63,230 nucleotides of DNA from Pseudomonadota bacterium (GCA_039028155.1 JBCCIS010000029.1:1-63230), one strand, 5' to 3'; positions 40,810-50,334 are shown, numbered from the stretch's first letter. The notes: generated by a model not told the origin, from the letters alone. Program-made: numbers and translations.

Positions 40810-41703
40810 CTAGCTCTCGGCGGCGAGGCGGTCCTCGCTAAGCGGATGGCCTTCCAGCCAGTCCCGAACCAAATGCATTTGCTCGTCGTCGGTCAGCCAC
40901 AGTGGATGGGTAATTCCGTGAAAGGTGACGAGCGTCGCGCGCGGACCGCGCGTCATCATCGCCTCCGCCGTCGCCTGGTCCAGAACTTCCGACTCACCGC
41001 CGCGCACCACCAGCGTCGGCACCTTGATGGCGTCATAGACCTCCCACAGATCGGCGTCACCGGTCGCCTGACTGACCAACGGCACCACGACGTCGGGGTC
41101 ACACGCCAGGCGCAGGTCACCGTGCTCATCACGCCGACCGCTGTGGTGGGCGAAGTAGGACCACTGTTGGTCAGTGACCGGGCCAAATGGCGTGAAGCGC
41201 TCCATCAGAAAACCCTTGATGGCGTCTTCGTCCTTGAACACCGGCGCCTCGCCTGTCCGCTCGATAATGCCTGCGATGACGTCGGAGGCAATAAACGGAC
41301 CGATGTCGTTCAACACCAAACGGCGCATGGAGATCGCGCCGACGGATGCGGCGACCATGCCGATCATGCCGCCCATCGACGTGCCGATCCAATCGACCTC
41401 ACCCAGTTCCAGTGTCGTCGCCACGTGCGCGATATGCTGAATGTAGGACGGCACGGCGTAGCCGGCGGGGTCGTCCAGCCACTGGCTCGCGCCACGGCCG
41501 ACCATGTCGATCGCGATCACGCGCCAACCGGCCTTCGCCAGTTCGCGCCCAAGCCAATTGAAATCGTGCGCGTTGCGCGAAATGCCATGAATGCACAACG
41601 CCGTTCGGGCGGCCCCGCTGTCACCCCACTCCAGATAGCCAAGCTGCACCGTACCGTCGCCGTGCGGCACGTCGATATGGTGCTGTTTGGCGACCGCCGT
41701 CAT
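40810..41703 (-). CDS. Alpha/beta hydrolase
   Basis: A 297-residue hydrolase: ALCIHGISRNAHDFNWLGRE, IDMVGRGASQWL, nucleophile elbow WIGTSMGGMIGMVAA, acid segment TLVVRGGESEVLD and the histidine in TFHGITHPLWLTDDE. Start at ATG 41703, whose ATGA overlaps the decarboxylase stop; longer in-frame versions lie inside that gene. Coupling to an ornithine-type decarboxylase suggests, without proving, a shared metabolic role. Confidence 0.87.
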   Translation of the reverse strand: MTAVAKQHHIDVPHGDGTVQLGYLEWGDSGAARTALCIHGISRNAHDFNWLGRELAKAGWRVIAIDMVGRGASQWLDDPAGYAVPSYIQHIAHVATTLELGEVDWIGTSMGGMIGMVAASVGAISMRRLVLNDIGPFIASDVIAGIIERTGEAPVFKDEDAIKGFLMERFTPFGPVTDQQWSYFAHHSGRRDEHGDLRLACDPDVVVPLVSQATGDADLWEVYDAIKVPTLVVRGGESEVLDQATAEAMMTRGPRATLVTFHGITHPLWLTDDEQMHLVRDWLEGHPLSEDRLAAES

Positions 41704-42875
41704 GACGCCTTGGCCTGACGCGTGCCGCCGCTCATCGGATCGTCGGCCGCCTTTGTCACTTCGACAAAGGTGTCGGGGTAGAAACCGTTGAAGTTGGTGC
41801 GCAGGGCGTTGCCGTAGGCACCGACCATGCCGATCTCGATCCAATCGCCCTCGCGCATGTCTTCGGGCAGATGGAACGTGAACGGCAGCACATCCAGTGA
41901 ATCACAGGTCGGCCCGGCGACGCTGAAATCCATGCCGGTTTCGGACATCGGCTCGTCAAGACGGATCGCCCGCACCGGCATCTGGACCTGCGCCGTCACC
42001 ATCTCCGACAGGCTGCCATAGATGCCGTCGTTGACGTAGATCTGATCTTCCTTGCGCAGCAGCACCTGCGTGACAAGCGACATGCCATCAGCGACCAAAG
42101 CGCGGCCCGGTTCGCACATCACGGTGCAGTCGCGGCGCAGGTCGAGTTCTTTCAGCCCGTTCGATATTTCCGTCATGTAACTTTCGAGCGGCGGCATTTG
42201 AATGCCCTGATAGTTGGCCGGAAATCCACCGCCGACATCCAGCATGTGCAGGTCCACCTTGGCGGCATCGATGATATCACCGACCATCTCCAACGCCGTC
42301 TTGTAAGCGCGCGGCACCAGGCACTGGGACCCCACATGGAACGACAGACCGGTCTGGCAACCCCAGGACTTCGCTTCCTCCAGGATGTACGGTGCCTCGG
42401 CCGGGCGAACGCCGAACTTCTTAGAAAGGTCATAGGCCGCGCCGGCGGCCGGCGTCGCGATCCGCACGACGATGGTCACGCCCTCGCCACCCGTCTCGTC
42501 GAGCACCTTGGCGAGTTCGGCGGGGTGATCGACCACATAGTGGCGGATGCCATAGACTTCATAGGCGGCCTTGATCGCCGCGCGCGCCTTCACCGGGTGC
42601 ATGAAGTAGGCGCCGGCATCACGGAACTGCTCGCGCACCTGGGCGATTTCCGGCAGGGACGCCGTATCGAAGTGGCGAATGCCAGCGTCATACAGGATCT
42701 GCAAGACCTTGGGGTGCGGGTTGCATTTGATGGCGTAGAGAACCCGGCCCGGGAAGGTCTGAACGAAGTGCTCGGCAGTCGTCTTCAGGGTTTCCGGATG
42801 GATGCAATAGACCGGATAGCTCGGCGTCATCGCGCGAACCATCTGGGTAACATCGTCAAATTTGTCCTTGGCCAT
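41700..42875 (-). CDS. Type III PLP decarboxylase, probably ornithine decarboxylase
   Basis: An alanine-racemase-fold decarboxylase of 391 residues in the ODC/arginine-lysine branch. The PLP lysine is in VLYAIKCNPHPKVLQ (Lys50), the glycine loop is LDVGGGFPANYQG, the phosphate site is MCEPGRALVADG and the catalytic cysteine is in AGPTCDSLDVL. Ornithine to putrescine is the likely reaction; lysine activity is possible. GGAAGGA precedes ATG 42875. A large palindrome occupies the leader just upstream. Confidence 0.88.
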   Translation of the reverse strand: MAKDKFDDVTQMVRAMTPSYPVYCIHPETLKTTAEHFVQTFPGRVLYAIKCNPHPKVLQILYDAGIRHFDTASLPEIAQVREQFRDAGAYFMHPVKARAAIKAAYEVYGIRHYVVDHPAELAKVLDETGGEGVTIVVRIATPAAGAAYDLSKKFGVRPAEAPYILEEAKSWGCQTGLSFHVGSQCLVPRAYKTALEMVGDIIDAAKVDLHMLDVGGGFPANYQGIQMPPLESYMTEISNGLKELDLRRDCTVMCEPGRALVADGMSLVTQVLLRKEDQIYVNDGIYGSLSEMVTAQVQMPVRAIRLDEPMSETGMDFSVAGPTCDSLDVLPFTFHLPEDMREGDWIEIGMVGAYGNALRTNFNGFYPDTFVEVTKAADDPMSGGTRQAKAS

Positions 42876-42887
42876 CCGTCCTTCCCT

Positions 42888-42949
42888 AGAGCGGATCATG
42901 GTTAGGTGGAACTGTTTGACGGTTCCACCTAACCATGTGAATCCGCTCT
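42888..42949. repeat. Large palindrome in the decarboxylase leader
   Basis: The 25-base left arm (42888-42912, AGAGCGGAT then CATGGTTAGG and TGGAAC) matches the complement of the right arm (42922-42949) at every position except a 3-base insertion (TCA). The 9-base loop is TGTTTGACG. On the minus strand the hairpin would form in the mRNA leader, ending 12 bases before the start codon. Confidence 0.9.
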
Positions 42950-42960
42950 TTATCTATGAG

Positions 42961-43024
42961 TAGAGCAGATTCGCCTGTCCTGACGAAATCGCGAAGCGAT
43001 TCCATCAACACAGGATCTGCTCTA
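42961..43024. repeat. Second palindromic element, same outer arms
   Basis: TAGAGCAGAT followed by TCGCCTGT (42961-42978) mirrors ACAGGATCTGCTCTA at the right end, again differing by a 3-base insertion after GAT. An inner inverted repeat AATCGC/GCGATT sits in the middle. It shares its AGAGC(A/G)GAT termini with the preceding palindrome, so both look like members of a dispersed intergenic repeat family. Confidence 0.82.
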
Positions 43025-43166
43025 ACGCCCCCGGCTGTCGAGGGCCCTTCATATTGGAGCAGTATCGCACGATTCAAAGAACTTCGCTGCGACGCCGGGC
43101 GTTGGACCGCGCATGCCTCATGGGCTAGAAACGCGCGTCCTTCCCCCTTTCGACAGGTGATCACCC

Positions 43167-44330
43167 GTGCCAGCCGACGGCCCCTCAAGCGGCCCTTTCA
43201 GTGGATTAACCGTTCTCGACCTCACCCGCGTCCTTGCCGGGCCCTATTGCACGATGGTGCTGAGCGATCTCGGCGCGCGCGTCATCAAGATCGAGGTCCC
43301 GGAAAAGGGCGACGATGCCCGTCATTTCGGCCCCTATATGGGCGAAGTCTCCGCCTATTTCGCCTCGCTCAACCGGGGCAAGGAGAGCATCGCGCTGAAC
43401 CTGAAGGACCAAGGCGACCTCGCGATCTTCCACGATCTCCTGGCAGGCGCGGATATCCTGGTCGAGAACTACCGCGCAGGCGTCATGGATAAACTGGGGT
43501 TGGGCTGGGATGTCCTGCATGAACAGTACCCGCGCCTGATCTATGCCGCCGTCTCCGGCTTCGGCCACAGTGGTCCCTACGCCAAGCGGCCGGCTTACGA
43601 CATGGTGGTTCAGGGCATGGGCGGCGTCATGAGCCTGACCGGCCAGCCCGACGGTCCGCCGACCCGGGTCGGCACCAGCGTCGGCGACATCACGGCGGGC
43701 CTTTTCACCACCATTGGCATCGCGTCGGCCGTGTACGACCGCGAGCGCACCGGCGAAGGCATGAAGATCGACGTCGGCATGCTGGATTGCCAGGTAGCGA
43801 TCCTGGAGAACGCTATTGCGCGTTACGTTGCCACCGGCGACACCCCAAAGCCGCTTGGCGCCCGTCATCCCTCTATCGTGCCGTTTGAGGCCTACGCGAC
43901 CGCTGACGGCCACCTCATCATCGCCGCCGGCAACGATTCTCTCTTTGCCAAGCTGGCCGGAGCCTTGGGCAAGCCCGAATGGGCCGACGACCCGCGTTAT
44001 CTCACCAACAGCGACCGCGCCAACCACGTGGCGGCGCTCAAGATCGAGATCGAGGCAGCCCTCGCCGACCACACGACCAGCCACTGGTTGAAAGTGCTGG
44101 AGGCCGCGGGCGTTCCCTGCGGTCCCATCAACGATGTCGCCCAGGTTCTGGCGGACCCCCAGGTCCTCGCCCGCAACATGGTGGTCAGCGTCGAGGATGC
44201 CGAAACCGGCAAGCTCTCCATGGCCGGCAACCCGATCAAGCTGTCGGCCTATGACGACCCCAGCGATAGAGGGGCCATTCCGCGCCTGGACGAACATCGC
44301 GAAACGTTACTGCGCGACTTCAAGAAGTGA
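43167..44330 (+). CDS. CaiB/BaiF (family III) CoA-transferase
   Basis: A 387-residue CoA-transferase: GLTVLDLTRVLAGPYCTMVL, LNRGKESIALNLKD, ENYRAGVMDKLGLGWD, VSGFGHSGPYAKRPAYD and the catalytic aspartate in GTSVGDITAGLF (Asp174). Start is GTG. Acyl substrate unknown. Given gcdH in the same window it might be a succinate-glutarate CoA-transferase, but its position does not demonstrate that. The 290-base gap upstream (42876-43166) holds the two palindromes and no gene. Confidence 0.91.
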   Translation: MPADGPSSGPFSGLTVLDLTRVLAGPYCTMVLSDLGARVIKIEVPEKGDDARHFGPYMGEVSAYFASLNRGKESIALNLKDQGDLAIFHDLLAGADILVENYRAGVMDKLGLGWDVLHEQYPRLIYAAVSGFGHSGPYAKRPAYDMVVQGMGGVMSLTGQPDGPPTRVGTSVGDITAGLFTTIGIASAVYDRERTGEGMKIDVGMLDCQVAILENAIARYVATGDTPKPLGARHPSIVPFEAYATADGHLIIAAGNDSLFAKLAGALGKPEWADDPRYLTNSDRANHVAALKIEIEAALADHTTSHWLKVLEAAGVPCGPINDVAQVLADPQVLARNMVVSVEDAETGKLSMAGNPIKLSAYDDPSDRGAIPRLDEHRETLLRDFKK

Positions 44331-44340
44331 CCTCAAGTAT

Positions 44341-46776
44341 TTGACGTTCTTGCAAGAAAAACCGAAGAAGCGGCGACGTTGGCTGCGTCGTTTGCTGACA
44401 GGGTTTGCCGCCCTGATTGTCATCTTGGTGGCCCTGGTCGCGGTGGCGGCAGGCTGGATGTGGTACTCGCTGCCGCAACTCGACGGCACCGTCGCGGTCG
44501 ACGGCCCGGCTGACACCATCCAAATCCAGCGTGATGCCCATGGCGTGCCGCATATCTTCGCGGCGACGCCGGCGGATGCCTACTTTGGGCTCGGTTTCGT
44601 TCACGCCCAGGACCGTATGTTCCAGATGGAGCAACAGCGCATGGTCGCCCAGGGCCGCTTGTCGTCGGTCATGGGCAGCGCGACCGTTCGTTTCGACCGC
44701 TTCTTCCGCATGCTCGACCTGGACGGCCTGGCCAAGGCCAGTCTTGAAAGGCTCGATCCGTCGACAATCGGCACGCTCGAGGCCTATGCGGCCGGCGTTA
44801 ACGCCTACCTCGCCACCCATAGCGGTGCGGCGGCGCCAGAGCTCGACCTGTTGCTGGTCGGCGATCCGGCGCCTTGGCAACCGGCCGATTCCGTCGCCTG
44901 GCTCAAAATCATGGCGCTTCACCTGTCGGGCAACTGGCGCGCGGAGGTCCTGCGCGCGCGGATGATCGATCTGCTCGGACCGGAAAAGGCCGACACGTTT
45001 TTCCCACCCCACCCCGCCGACGGCCCTATCGTCATCGATGAGGCGCTGCGCGCCGCCGGCCTGTCCGGCACGCCATGGACGCAGGCCCTGCTCGACCTCC
45101 TGCCCCGGCCGGGCAATGGCTCGAACAACTGGGTGGTCGACGGCACGATGACCGCGTCGGGCAGTCCGCTGCTCGCCAATGACCCTCATCTAGGCCACAA
45201 CATCCCGGCGACCTGGTACATGGCGCATTTGGAAGCGCCCGGCCTTTCGGTGGTCGGCGCAACTCTGCCCGGTGTCCCCGCGATCATCGTCGGGCACAAC
45301 CGCGATCTCGCCTGGGGCGTGACGAACACCGGGCCCGACACCCAGGATCTCTTCCTGCAACGCGTCGACCCGGACGATCCCGACCGCTACATCACACCCG
45401 ATGGCAGCGAGCCGTTTACCCTGCGCGACGAGACGATCGTTGTTCGCTTTGGCAATGATGAGGCCGTCACCATTCGCGGCACACGGCACGGGCCGGTCAT
45501 CTCCGATATCTATCCCGATGCGACCGAGGGTCTGGGCGAGGACGATCAAGTCGTCGCACTCGCCTGGACCATGCTGAGCGATGACGACCGCAGCATCCAG
45601 GCAGCGCTGAAGCTGCATACGGCGACATCATGGGACGATGCGCTGGATGCCGCACGCGATTACCGCGGACCGCAACAGAACATCGTCCTGGCCGAGACCA
45701 GCGGTCGGATCGGCTACTATGCGCCTGCGGTTGTTCCGATCCGCAAGAGCGGCGACGGCTCTGTGCCAGTCCCCGGCTGGTCGGGCGAATACGACTGGGT
45801 CGGCGAAATCCCGTTTGAGGACCTGCCCCATGTGGTCGATCCGCCGCGCGGCTACATCGTCACCGCGAACGAAAAGGTGGTCGGTGACGATTACCCTTAC
45901 TTCCTGGGCAACGACTGGCAGCCCGGCTACCGCAGCCAGCGGATCCGCGACCTCCTGGAATTGAGCCCAGACCACACGGTCGATACGTTCGCGGCCATCC
46001 AGGCCGACACCCATTCCCTGATGGCCGAGCATTTTCTGCCGTTCGCCCTGGCGAGCGAACCGGAGACGACGCTTGGCCAAACCCTGCGCGACCGGCTTGA
46101 CGACTGGCGCGGCGACATGAATGAGGCATCAGACCAACCGCTCATCTTCGCCACGTGGTATCGCGAGCTGACACGCCTGATCTATGCGGACGATCTGGGC
46201 GAGCTGTTCCGTGACGCTTGGTGGCACCGCCCGACCTTCGTCCACGCGGTGATGTCTGGCGACCTCGCCGAATGGTGTCTCGATGAAACGCGAGACGATG
46301 AGAGCGCGGCTGCCGCCTGCCATCGCCTCGCCGGACAGGCCTTCGACGACGCCGCTGTGTTTCTGACCGCGCGCTGCGGGTCCGACCCCGCGGCCTGGAA
46401 CTGGGGCGAGGCCCATGCGGCGGTCTTCCGCCACCGCCTCTTCCAATATGTGCCAGTGCTCTCAGGCCTGACCGAGATACGCGTTCCCGTTGGCGGGGAT
46501 CGATACAGCGTCAATGTCGGCACCTATATCTTCAACAACGACAACGCGGTGTTCGAAACTGTGCACGGCGCCAGCATGCGTGCGGTGATGGATCTGGCCG
46601 ACCTCGACAACTCACGATTTGTCTGGGTGCCCGGGCAATCCGGCCATATCTTCTCGCCCTACTACGACGATATGGTCGCGCGCTGGCGCGACAACGATAT
46701 GGTCACCATCCCGACGGACCGCGCGTTGATCGATCCCGCACACACATTATTGCTTCAACCGGCGGAGGCGCCCTGA
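44341..46776 (+). CDS. Penicillin acylase family (Ntn-hydrolase) protein
   Basis: An amidase precursor of about 811 residues. A basic N-terminus and one hydrophobic helix (ALIVILVALVAVAAGWMWY, about 24-42) target it to the envelope. The alpha-subunit region has DAHGVPHIFA and FGLGFVHAQDRMFQMEQQR. The autocatalytic cleavage site is PGNG|SNNWVV, making Ser261 the new N-terminal nucleophile of the beta subunit, followed by DPHLGHNIPATWYMAHLEAP and VGHNRDLAWGVTN. Substrates in the family include acyl-homoserine lactones and lipopeptides as well as beta-lactams. There is no ATG near the start; TTG 44341 or 44350 is assumed. Confidence 0.88.
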   Translation: MTFLQEKPKKRRRWLRRLLTGFAALIVILVALVAVAAGWMWYSLPQLDGTVAVDGPADTIQIQRDAHGVPHIFAATPADAYFGLGFVHAQDRMFQMEQQRMVAQGRLSSVMGSATVRFDRFFRMLDLDGLAKASLERLDPSTIGTLEAYAAGVNAYLATHSGAAAPELDLLLVGDPAPWQPADSVAWLKIMALHLSGNWRAEVLRARMIDLLGPEKADTFFPPHPADGPIVIDEALRAAGLSGTPWTQALLDLLPRPGNGSNNWVVDGTMTASGSPLLANDPHLGHNIPATWYMAHLEAPGLSVVGATLPGVPAIIVGHNRDLAWGVTNTGPDTQDLFLQRVDPDDPDRYITPDGSEPFTLRDETIVVRFGNDEAVTIRGTRHGPVISDIYPDATEGLGEDDQVVALAWTMLSDDDRSIQAALKLHTATSWDDALDAARDYRGPQQNIVLAETSGRIGYYAPAVVPIRKSGDGSVPVPGWSGEYDWVGEIPFEDLPHVVDPPRGYIVTANEKVVGDDYPYFLGNDWQPGYRSQRIRDLLELSPDHTVDTFAAIQADTHSLMAEHFLPFALASEPETTLGQTLRDRLDDWRGDMNEASDQPLIFATWYRELTRLIYADDLGELFRDAWWHRPTFVHAVMSGDLAEWCLDETRDDESAAAACHRLAGQAFDDAAVFLTARCGSDPAAWNWGEAHAAVFRHRLFQYVPVLSGLTEIRVPVGGDRYSVNVGTYIFNNDNAVFETVHGASMRAVMDLADLDNSRFVWVPGQSGHIFSPYYDDMVARWRDNDMVTIPTDRALIDPAHTLLLQPAEAP

Positions 46777-46817
46777 GAGCAGGCCCGGCCTGTCAGCACG
46801 GCGACCTAGGAGAACCG

Positions 46818-47615
46818 ATGGACCCCTATACGCTGATCCGTGGCGAAGCGCCGCTTCTCGTCAGCTTGCCCCATGCCGGCACCCATGTGCCAATCGACAT
46901 TGCCGAACACATGACCGGCCAGGCTCGCCATGTTCCCGACACGGATTGGCATGTCGACAGGCTCTACGACATGGCCGCCGGCATGGGCGCGACCGTGCTG
47001 ACCGCGACGCATTCGCGCTACGTCATCGACCTGAACCGCGCGCCCGACAACGCGCCGCTCTATCCCGGCGCCAGCAATACCGAACTATGCCCGCTCACCA
47101 TGTTCGACTTCGCGCCGATCTATCTGCCCGGGCAGGCCCCGGACCAGGTTGAAGTCGCGCACCGCTTGGACACCTATTGGCGCCCCTATCACGATCAGAT
47201 CGCTGCCGAGCTGGAACGGCTGCGAGCACGCCACGATCGCGTCGTCCTGTGGGACGGCCATACCATCCGATCGGAGGCACCCCGCTTCTTCGACGGGCGT
47301 TTGCCCGATTTCAACCTGGGGACGGCATCCGGCGCCAGCGCCGCGCCTGAGCTTGCCGACCGCTTGCTGGCAATCGCTGAGCAAAGCGCTGATCACGGCG
47401 CAGTTCTGAACGGGCGTTTCAAGGGCGGCTTCATTACACGCCACTACGGCCAGCCCAATGCCGGCATGCACGCTGTGCAGCTCGAACTTTCCGAGATCAC
47501 CTATATGGAAGAGGACCCGCCGTTTCGCTATCTCGATGACCGCGCCGAGAACGTGAAGGCGATCATCACAGACCTTATGAAATGTGCTCTGGAGTGGGCA
47601 GCGAACGCTAACTGA
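46818..47615 (+). CDS. hutG: N-formylglutamate amidohydrolase
   Basis: Hydrolyses N-formylglutamate to glutamate and formate. The 265-residue protein has LLVSLPHAGTHVPIDIAEHM, DTDWHVDRLYDMAAGMGATV, DLNRAPDNAPLYPG and the C-terminal GGFITRHYGQPNAGMHAVQL. AGGAG precedes the ATG. No other histidine-utilisation gene is in the window, so it may be a solitary member acting on other N-formyl or N-acyl amino acids. Confidence 0.9.
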   Translation: MDPYTLIRGEAPLLVSLPHAGTHVPIDIAEHMTGQARHVPDTDWHVDRLYDMAAGMGATVLTATHSRYVIDLNRAPDNAPLYPGASNTELCPLTMFDFAPIYLPGQAPDQVEVAHRLDTYWRPYHDQIAAELERLRARHDRVVLWDGHTIRSEAPRFFDGRLPDFNLGTASGASAAPELADRLLAIAEQSADHGAVLNGRFKGGFITRHYGQPNAGMHAVQLELSEITYMEEDPPFRYLDDRAENVKAIITDLMKCALEWAANAN

Positions 47616-47683
47616 TTCTATACTTTAGAATAATGCCATAAACTCACGTAATATCTATTTAATATCGATACACTTAAAGTGTT

Positions 47684-48181
47684 CTATGAACTCATCTTTT
47701 CGTACTTTCCGTCGAAATAGAGCAACGGAGGGCCGCCGTCACCGGCGGTCATGTTGAAGGCCTCGCCGACGAAGATGACGTGGTCACCGCCATCGTAGTG
47801 AAAACGGGTGTAGCACTCGAACGTCGCCAATGAGCCGGGGATCAGTGGGCAATTCGTAACGCCGGACGTGTACTCGACGCCCTCCCATTTGTCGACGGAC
47901 GCCTTGGCGAACTTATCGGAGAGGTCCCGCTGATCCTCGCGCAGGATGTTGACGGCGAAAAAGTCGCAGGTCTCGAACTTGTTGAGGCTGTAGGCCTCGC
48001 GCGCCAGGCTGAACAGCACCATGGGAGGCTCCAGCGACACGGAATTGAAAGAATTCGCCGTGATTCCGAGCAACTCGCCTTCGCGGGTACAGGTCGTGAT
48101 GATGGTGACGCCGGTCGCGAAACGCCCGAGGGCATCGCGCAGTTGTCGCTTGGTAAAGTTGCGTTTTCGGCTCAAGGCCAC
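47684..48181 (-). CDS. Flavin reductase family protein
   Basis: A 165-residue FMN-binding split-barrel protein (PF01613): LRDALGRFATGVTIITTCTR, GITANSFNSVSLEPPMVLFS, FFAVNILREDQRDLSDKFA and a C-terminal HVIFVGEAFNM. Such proteins supply reduced flavin to two-component monooxygenases; no monooxygenase is adjacent. Start is GTG 48181, but TTG 48175 is better spaced from the GGGGGA site. Confidence 0.9.
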   Translation of the reverse strand: MALSRKRNFTKRQLRDALGRFATGVTIITTCTREGELLGITANSFNSVSLEPPMVLFSLAREAYSLNKFETCDFFAVNILREDQRDLSDKFAKASVDKWEGVEYTSGVTNCPLIPGSLATFECYTRFHYDGGDHVIFVGEAFNMTAGDGGPPLLYFDGKYEKMSS

Positions 48182-48413
48182 TTCCCCCTGCCGTCACCGC
48201 GCGATGATAGCGCAGTGGCTTCGCGTACCTCTACCCATCGTATGCCAGAATGCCAAAAAATCGCGCTGTTCATGGGCCCGACAAGCCTGTATGACATGCG
48301 CCCGCCGCCCCACAAGAAGCCAGATTTAGCCGCGCCCCACGGAAACGAGCGACGGCACCAACTTTGGTATAATCGGCCACCGCAACGTTCACGGAACAGG
48401 GCGAAAGCCAGCC

Positions 48414-50267
48414 ATGCCCATGCCTGACGCATCTCTTTCGATGTGGCTGACGTTCGCCGTCATTGTGGTGGCGGTCTATCTCTACGCGACCGAGACCTAC
48501 ACGCTAGAGTTCACCTCGATCGGCGTGATCGCCGTGCTGCTGGTCATCTTCAACATTCTGCCGCTGGCCGGACCGGACGGCGACAACCTGATGGCGCCAA
48601 GCGCGGTCCTGGCCGGCTTCGCCGATCCCGCACTGATCACTGTCGTCTGCCTGCTGGTGGTCGGTCAGGGGTTAATCCAGACCGGCGCCTTACAACGCAT
48701 CGCCGGCGGCATGCTGATGTTGACCCGCGGGCGGACCCGGATAGCCATCGGGCTCGCCCTGATCTTCGCGCTCGCGCTGTCGGCATTCGCGAACAACACA
48801 CCTATCGTCGTTGTCTTCATTCCGGTCTTGCAGGCGCTTGCCGAGCGGCGCGAGCGATCGGTCAGCAAGGTGATGATCCCGCTGAGTTACGCCGCCTGCC
48901 TGGGGGGTATGATCACGCTGATCGGATCCAGCACCAACCTCCTGATCTCCGGCAGCCTGCGGGAACTCGGTGAGCGGCCGTTTGACATGTTCTCCTTTGC
49001 CGTGCCTGGCCTTGTGCTGGCATCGGTAGGTCTCGTCTACACGATCCTGATCGCGCCGCGTTTGCTCAAACCGCGCAGCGGCCTTGCCGGCCGTCTGGTC
49101 GGCACCGCCGGGCGCCAGTACATCGCGCAGATCACGTTGGCGCCGTCATCGAACCTGGTCGGGCAACACGCGGCAGCCGGCCAGTTCGCCAGCCTGCCCG
49201 ACATCACCGTGCAGATGGTCCAACGCGGCGAACACGCCGAACTCCCGCCCTTCGATAGCGTCGCCCTGGCGCCGGGCGATACGCTGGTTGTGGCGGGGAC
49301 ACGTCAGGCGCTTGCCGACGCGCTGGCGCGCGACCACGGTCTGATGGCCGATGTTGACCGCCGCGATACCGATGCAGGCGACGAGCAATGGGGCTGGATG
49401 CCCGGCGAGGAGCGCGTTCTGGTCGAGGTCATGATCGCGCCTGCCAGCCGAATGGTCGGTCAGGACCTGGAGCAGATCGGCTTCAGGCGCCGCTTTGGCA
49501 GCCTCGTTCTGGGGATCCAGAGGCGTTCGCGCATGATCCGCCAGAGCATCACGGAGATCCGTTTGGAGCCGGGCGACGTGTTGCTGGTGCAGGGCCGTCG
49601 CAACGAAATCGAGGCACTGCGCGCCAACCCGGACGTTCTCTTGATGGAATGGTCGGCCGCCGAACTACCCAACGTGCCGCTGGCGCGGCGCGCATTGACC
49701 ATCCTGGCGCTCGTCGTCTTGGCGATCGCGACCGACATTCTGCCGCCGGTCATCGCTTCGGTCGCCGGCGCCTGCGCCATGATCGCGACCAGTTGCCTCA
49801 ACGTGCGCCAGGCGACCCGCGCCGTCGACATCAAGGTGGTTATGCTGGTGGGCGCGGCGCTCGCCATGGGTGCAGCGATGCAGCACACCGGCGGCGCAGC
49901 CTATCTGGCCGCGCTGGTGATCGGCGCCACCGGCGATGCCGGCCCCGCTGTCGTGCTGTCGGCGTTGTTCCTGATGATCGCCGTCATGACCAACATCCTC
50001 AGCAACAACGCCGCCGCCGTGCTGTTCACGCCGATCGCCATCAGCCTGGCGCACGGCTTGGGCGTCGATCCGATGGCCTTCGCCGTCGCCGTCGTGATGG
50101 CCGCCAGTTGCTCGTTCGCCTCGCCGATCGGCTATCAGACCAACCTTCTGGTCATGGCGCCCGGCCACTACCGCTTCAGCGACTTCATCACCGCGGGGCT
50201 GCCGCTGGTCCTTATCTTGTGGCTGACGTTCTCGTTCTTCGCGCCCTTCTACTACAACCTGCATTGA
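48414..50267 (+). CDS. SLC13/DASS family transporter with two RCK_C domains
   Basis: A 617-residue membrane protein with about ten hydrophobic segments split by a cytoplasmic insert. The first half has DPALITVVCLLVVGQGLIQT, SAFANNTPIVVVFIPVL and CLGGMITLIGSSTNLLISG (an SNT-type cation/substrate site). The second half repeats the pattern with MTNILSNNAAAVLFTPIAIS and SFASPIGYQTNLLVM. Between them are two TrkA-C-like domains (about 225-405). It probably imports anions such as dicarboxylates, sulfate or sulfonates with sodium. The 230-base gap upstream shows no gene. Confidence 0.9.
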   Translation: MPMPDASLSMWLTFAVIVVAVYLYATETYTLEFTSIGVIAVLLVIFNILPLAGPDGDNLMAPSAVLAGFADPALITVVCLLVVGQGLIQTGALQRIAGGMLMLTRGRTRIAIGLALIFALALSAFANNTPIVVVFIPVLQALAERRERSVSKVMIPLSYAACLGGMITLIGSSTNLLISGSLRELGERPFDMFSFAVPGLVLASVGLVYTILIAPRLLKPRSGLAGRLVGTAGRQYIAQITLAPSSNLVGQHAAAGQFASLPDITVQMVQRGEHAELPPFDSVALAPGDTLVVAGTRQALADALARDHGLMADVDRRDTDAGDEQWGWMPGEERVLVEVMIAPASRMVGQDLEQIGFRRRFGSLVLGIQRRSRMIRQSITEIRLEPGDVLLVQGRRNEIEALRANPDVLLMEWSAAELPNVPLARRALTILALVVLAIATDILPPVIASVAGACAMIATSCLNVRQATRAVDIKVVMLVGAALAMGAAMQHTGGAAYLAALVIGATGDAGPAVVLSALFLMIAVMTNILSNNAAAVLFTPIAISLAHGLGVDPMAFAVAVVMAASCSFASPIGYQTNLLVMAPGHYRFSDFITAGLPLVLILWLTFSFFAPFYYNLH

Positions 50268-50334
50268 CCTTGATCCCGGGCCTCCAGCCGAAGCAATTCC
50301 CTATGGTCGGGATCTGCTCTACCCTTTCGCACCT

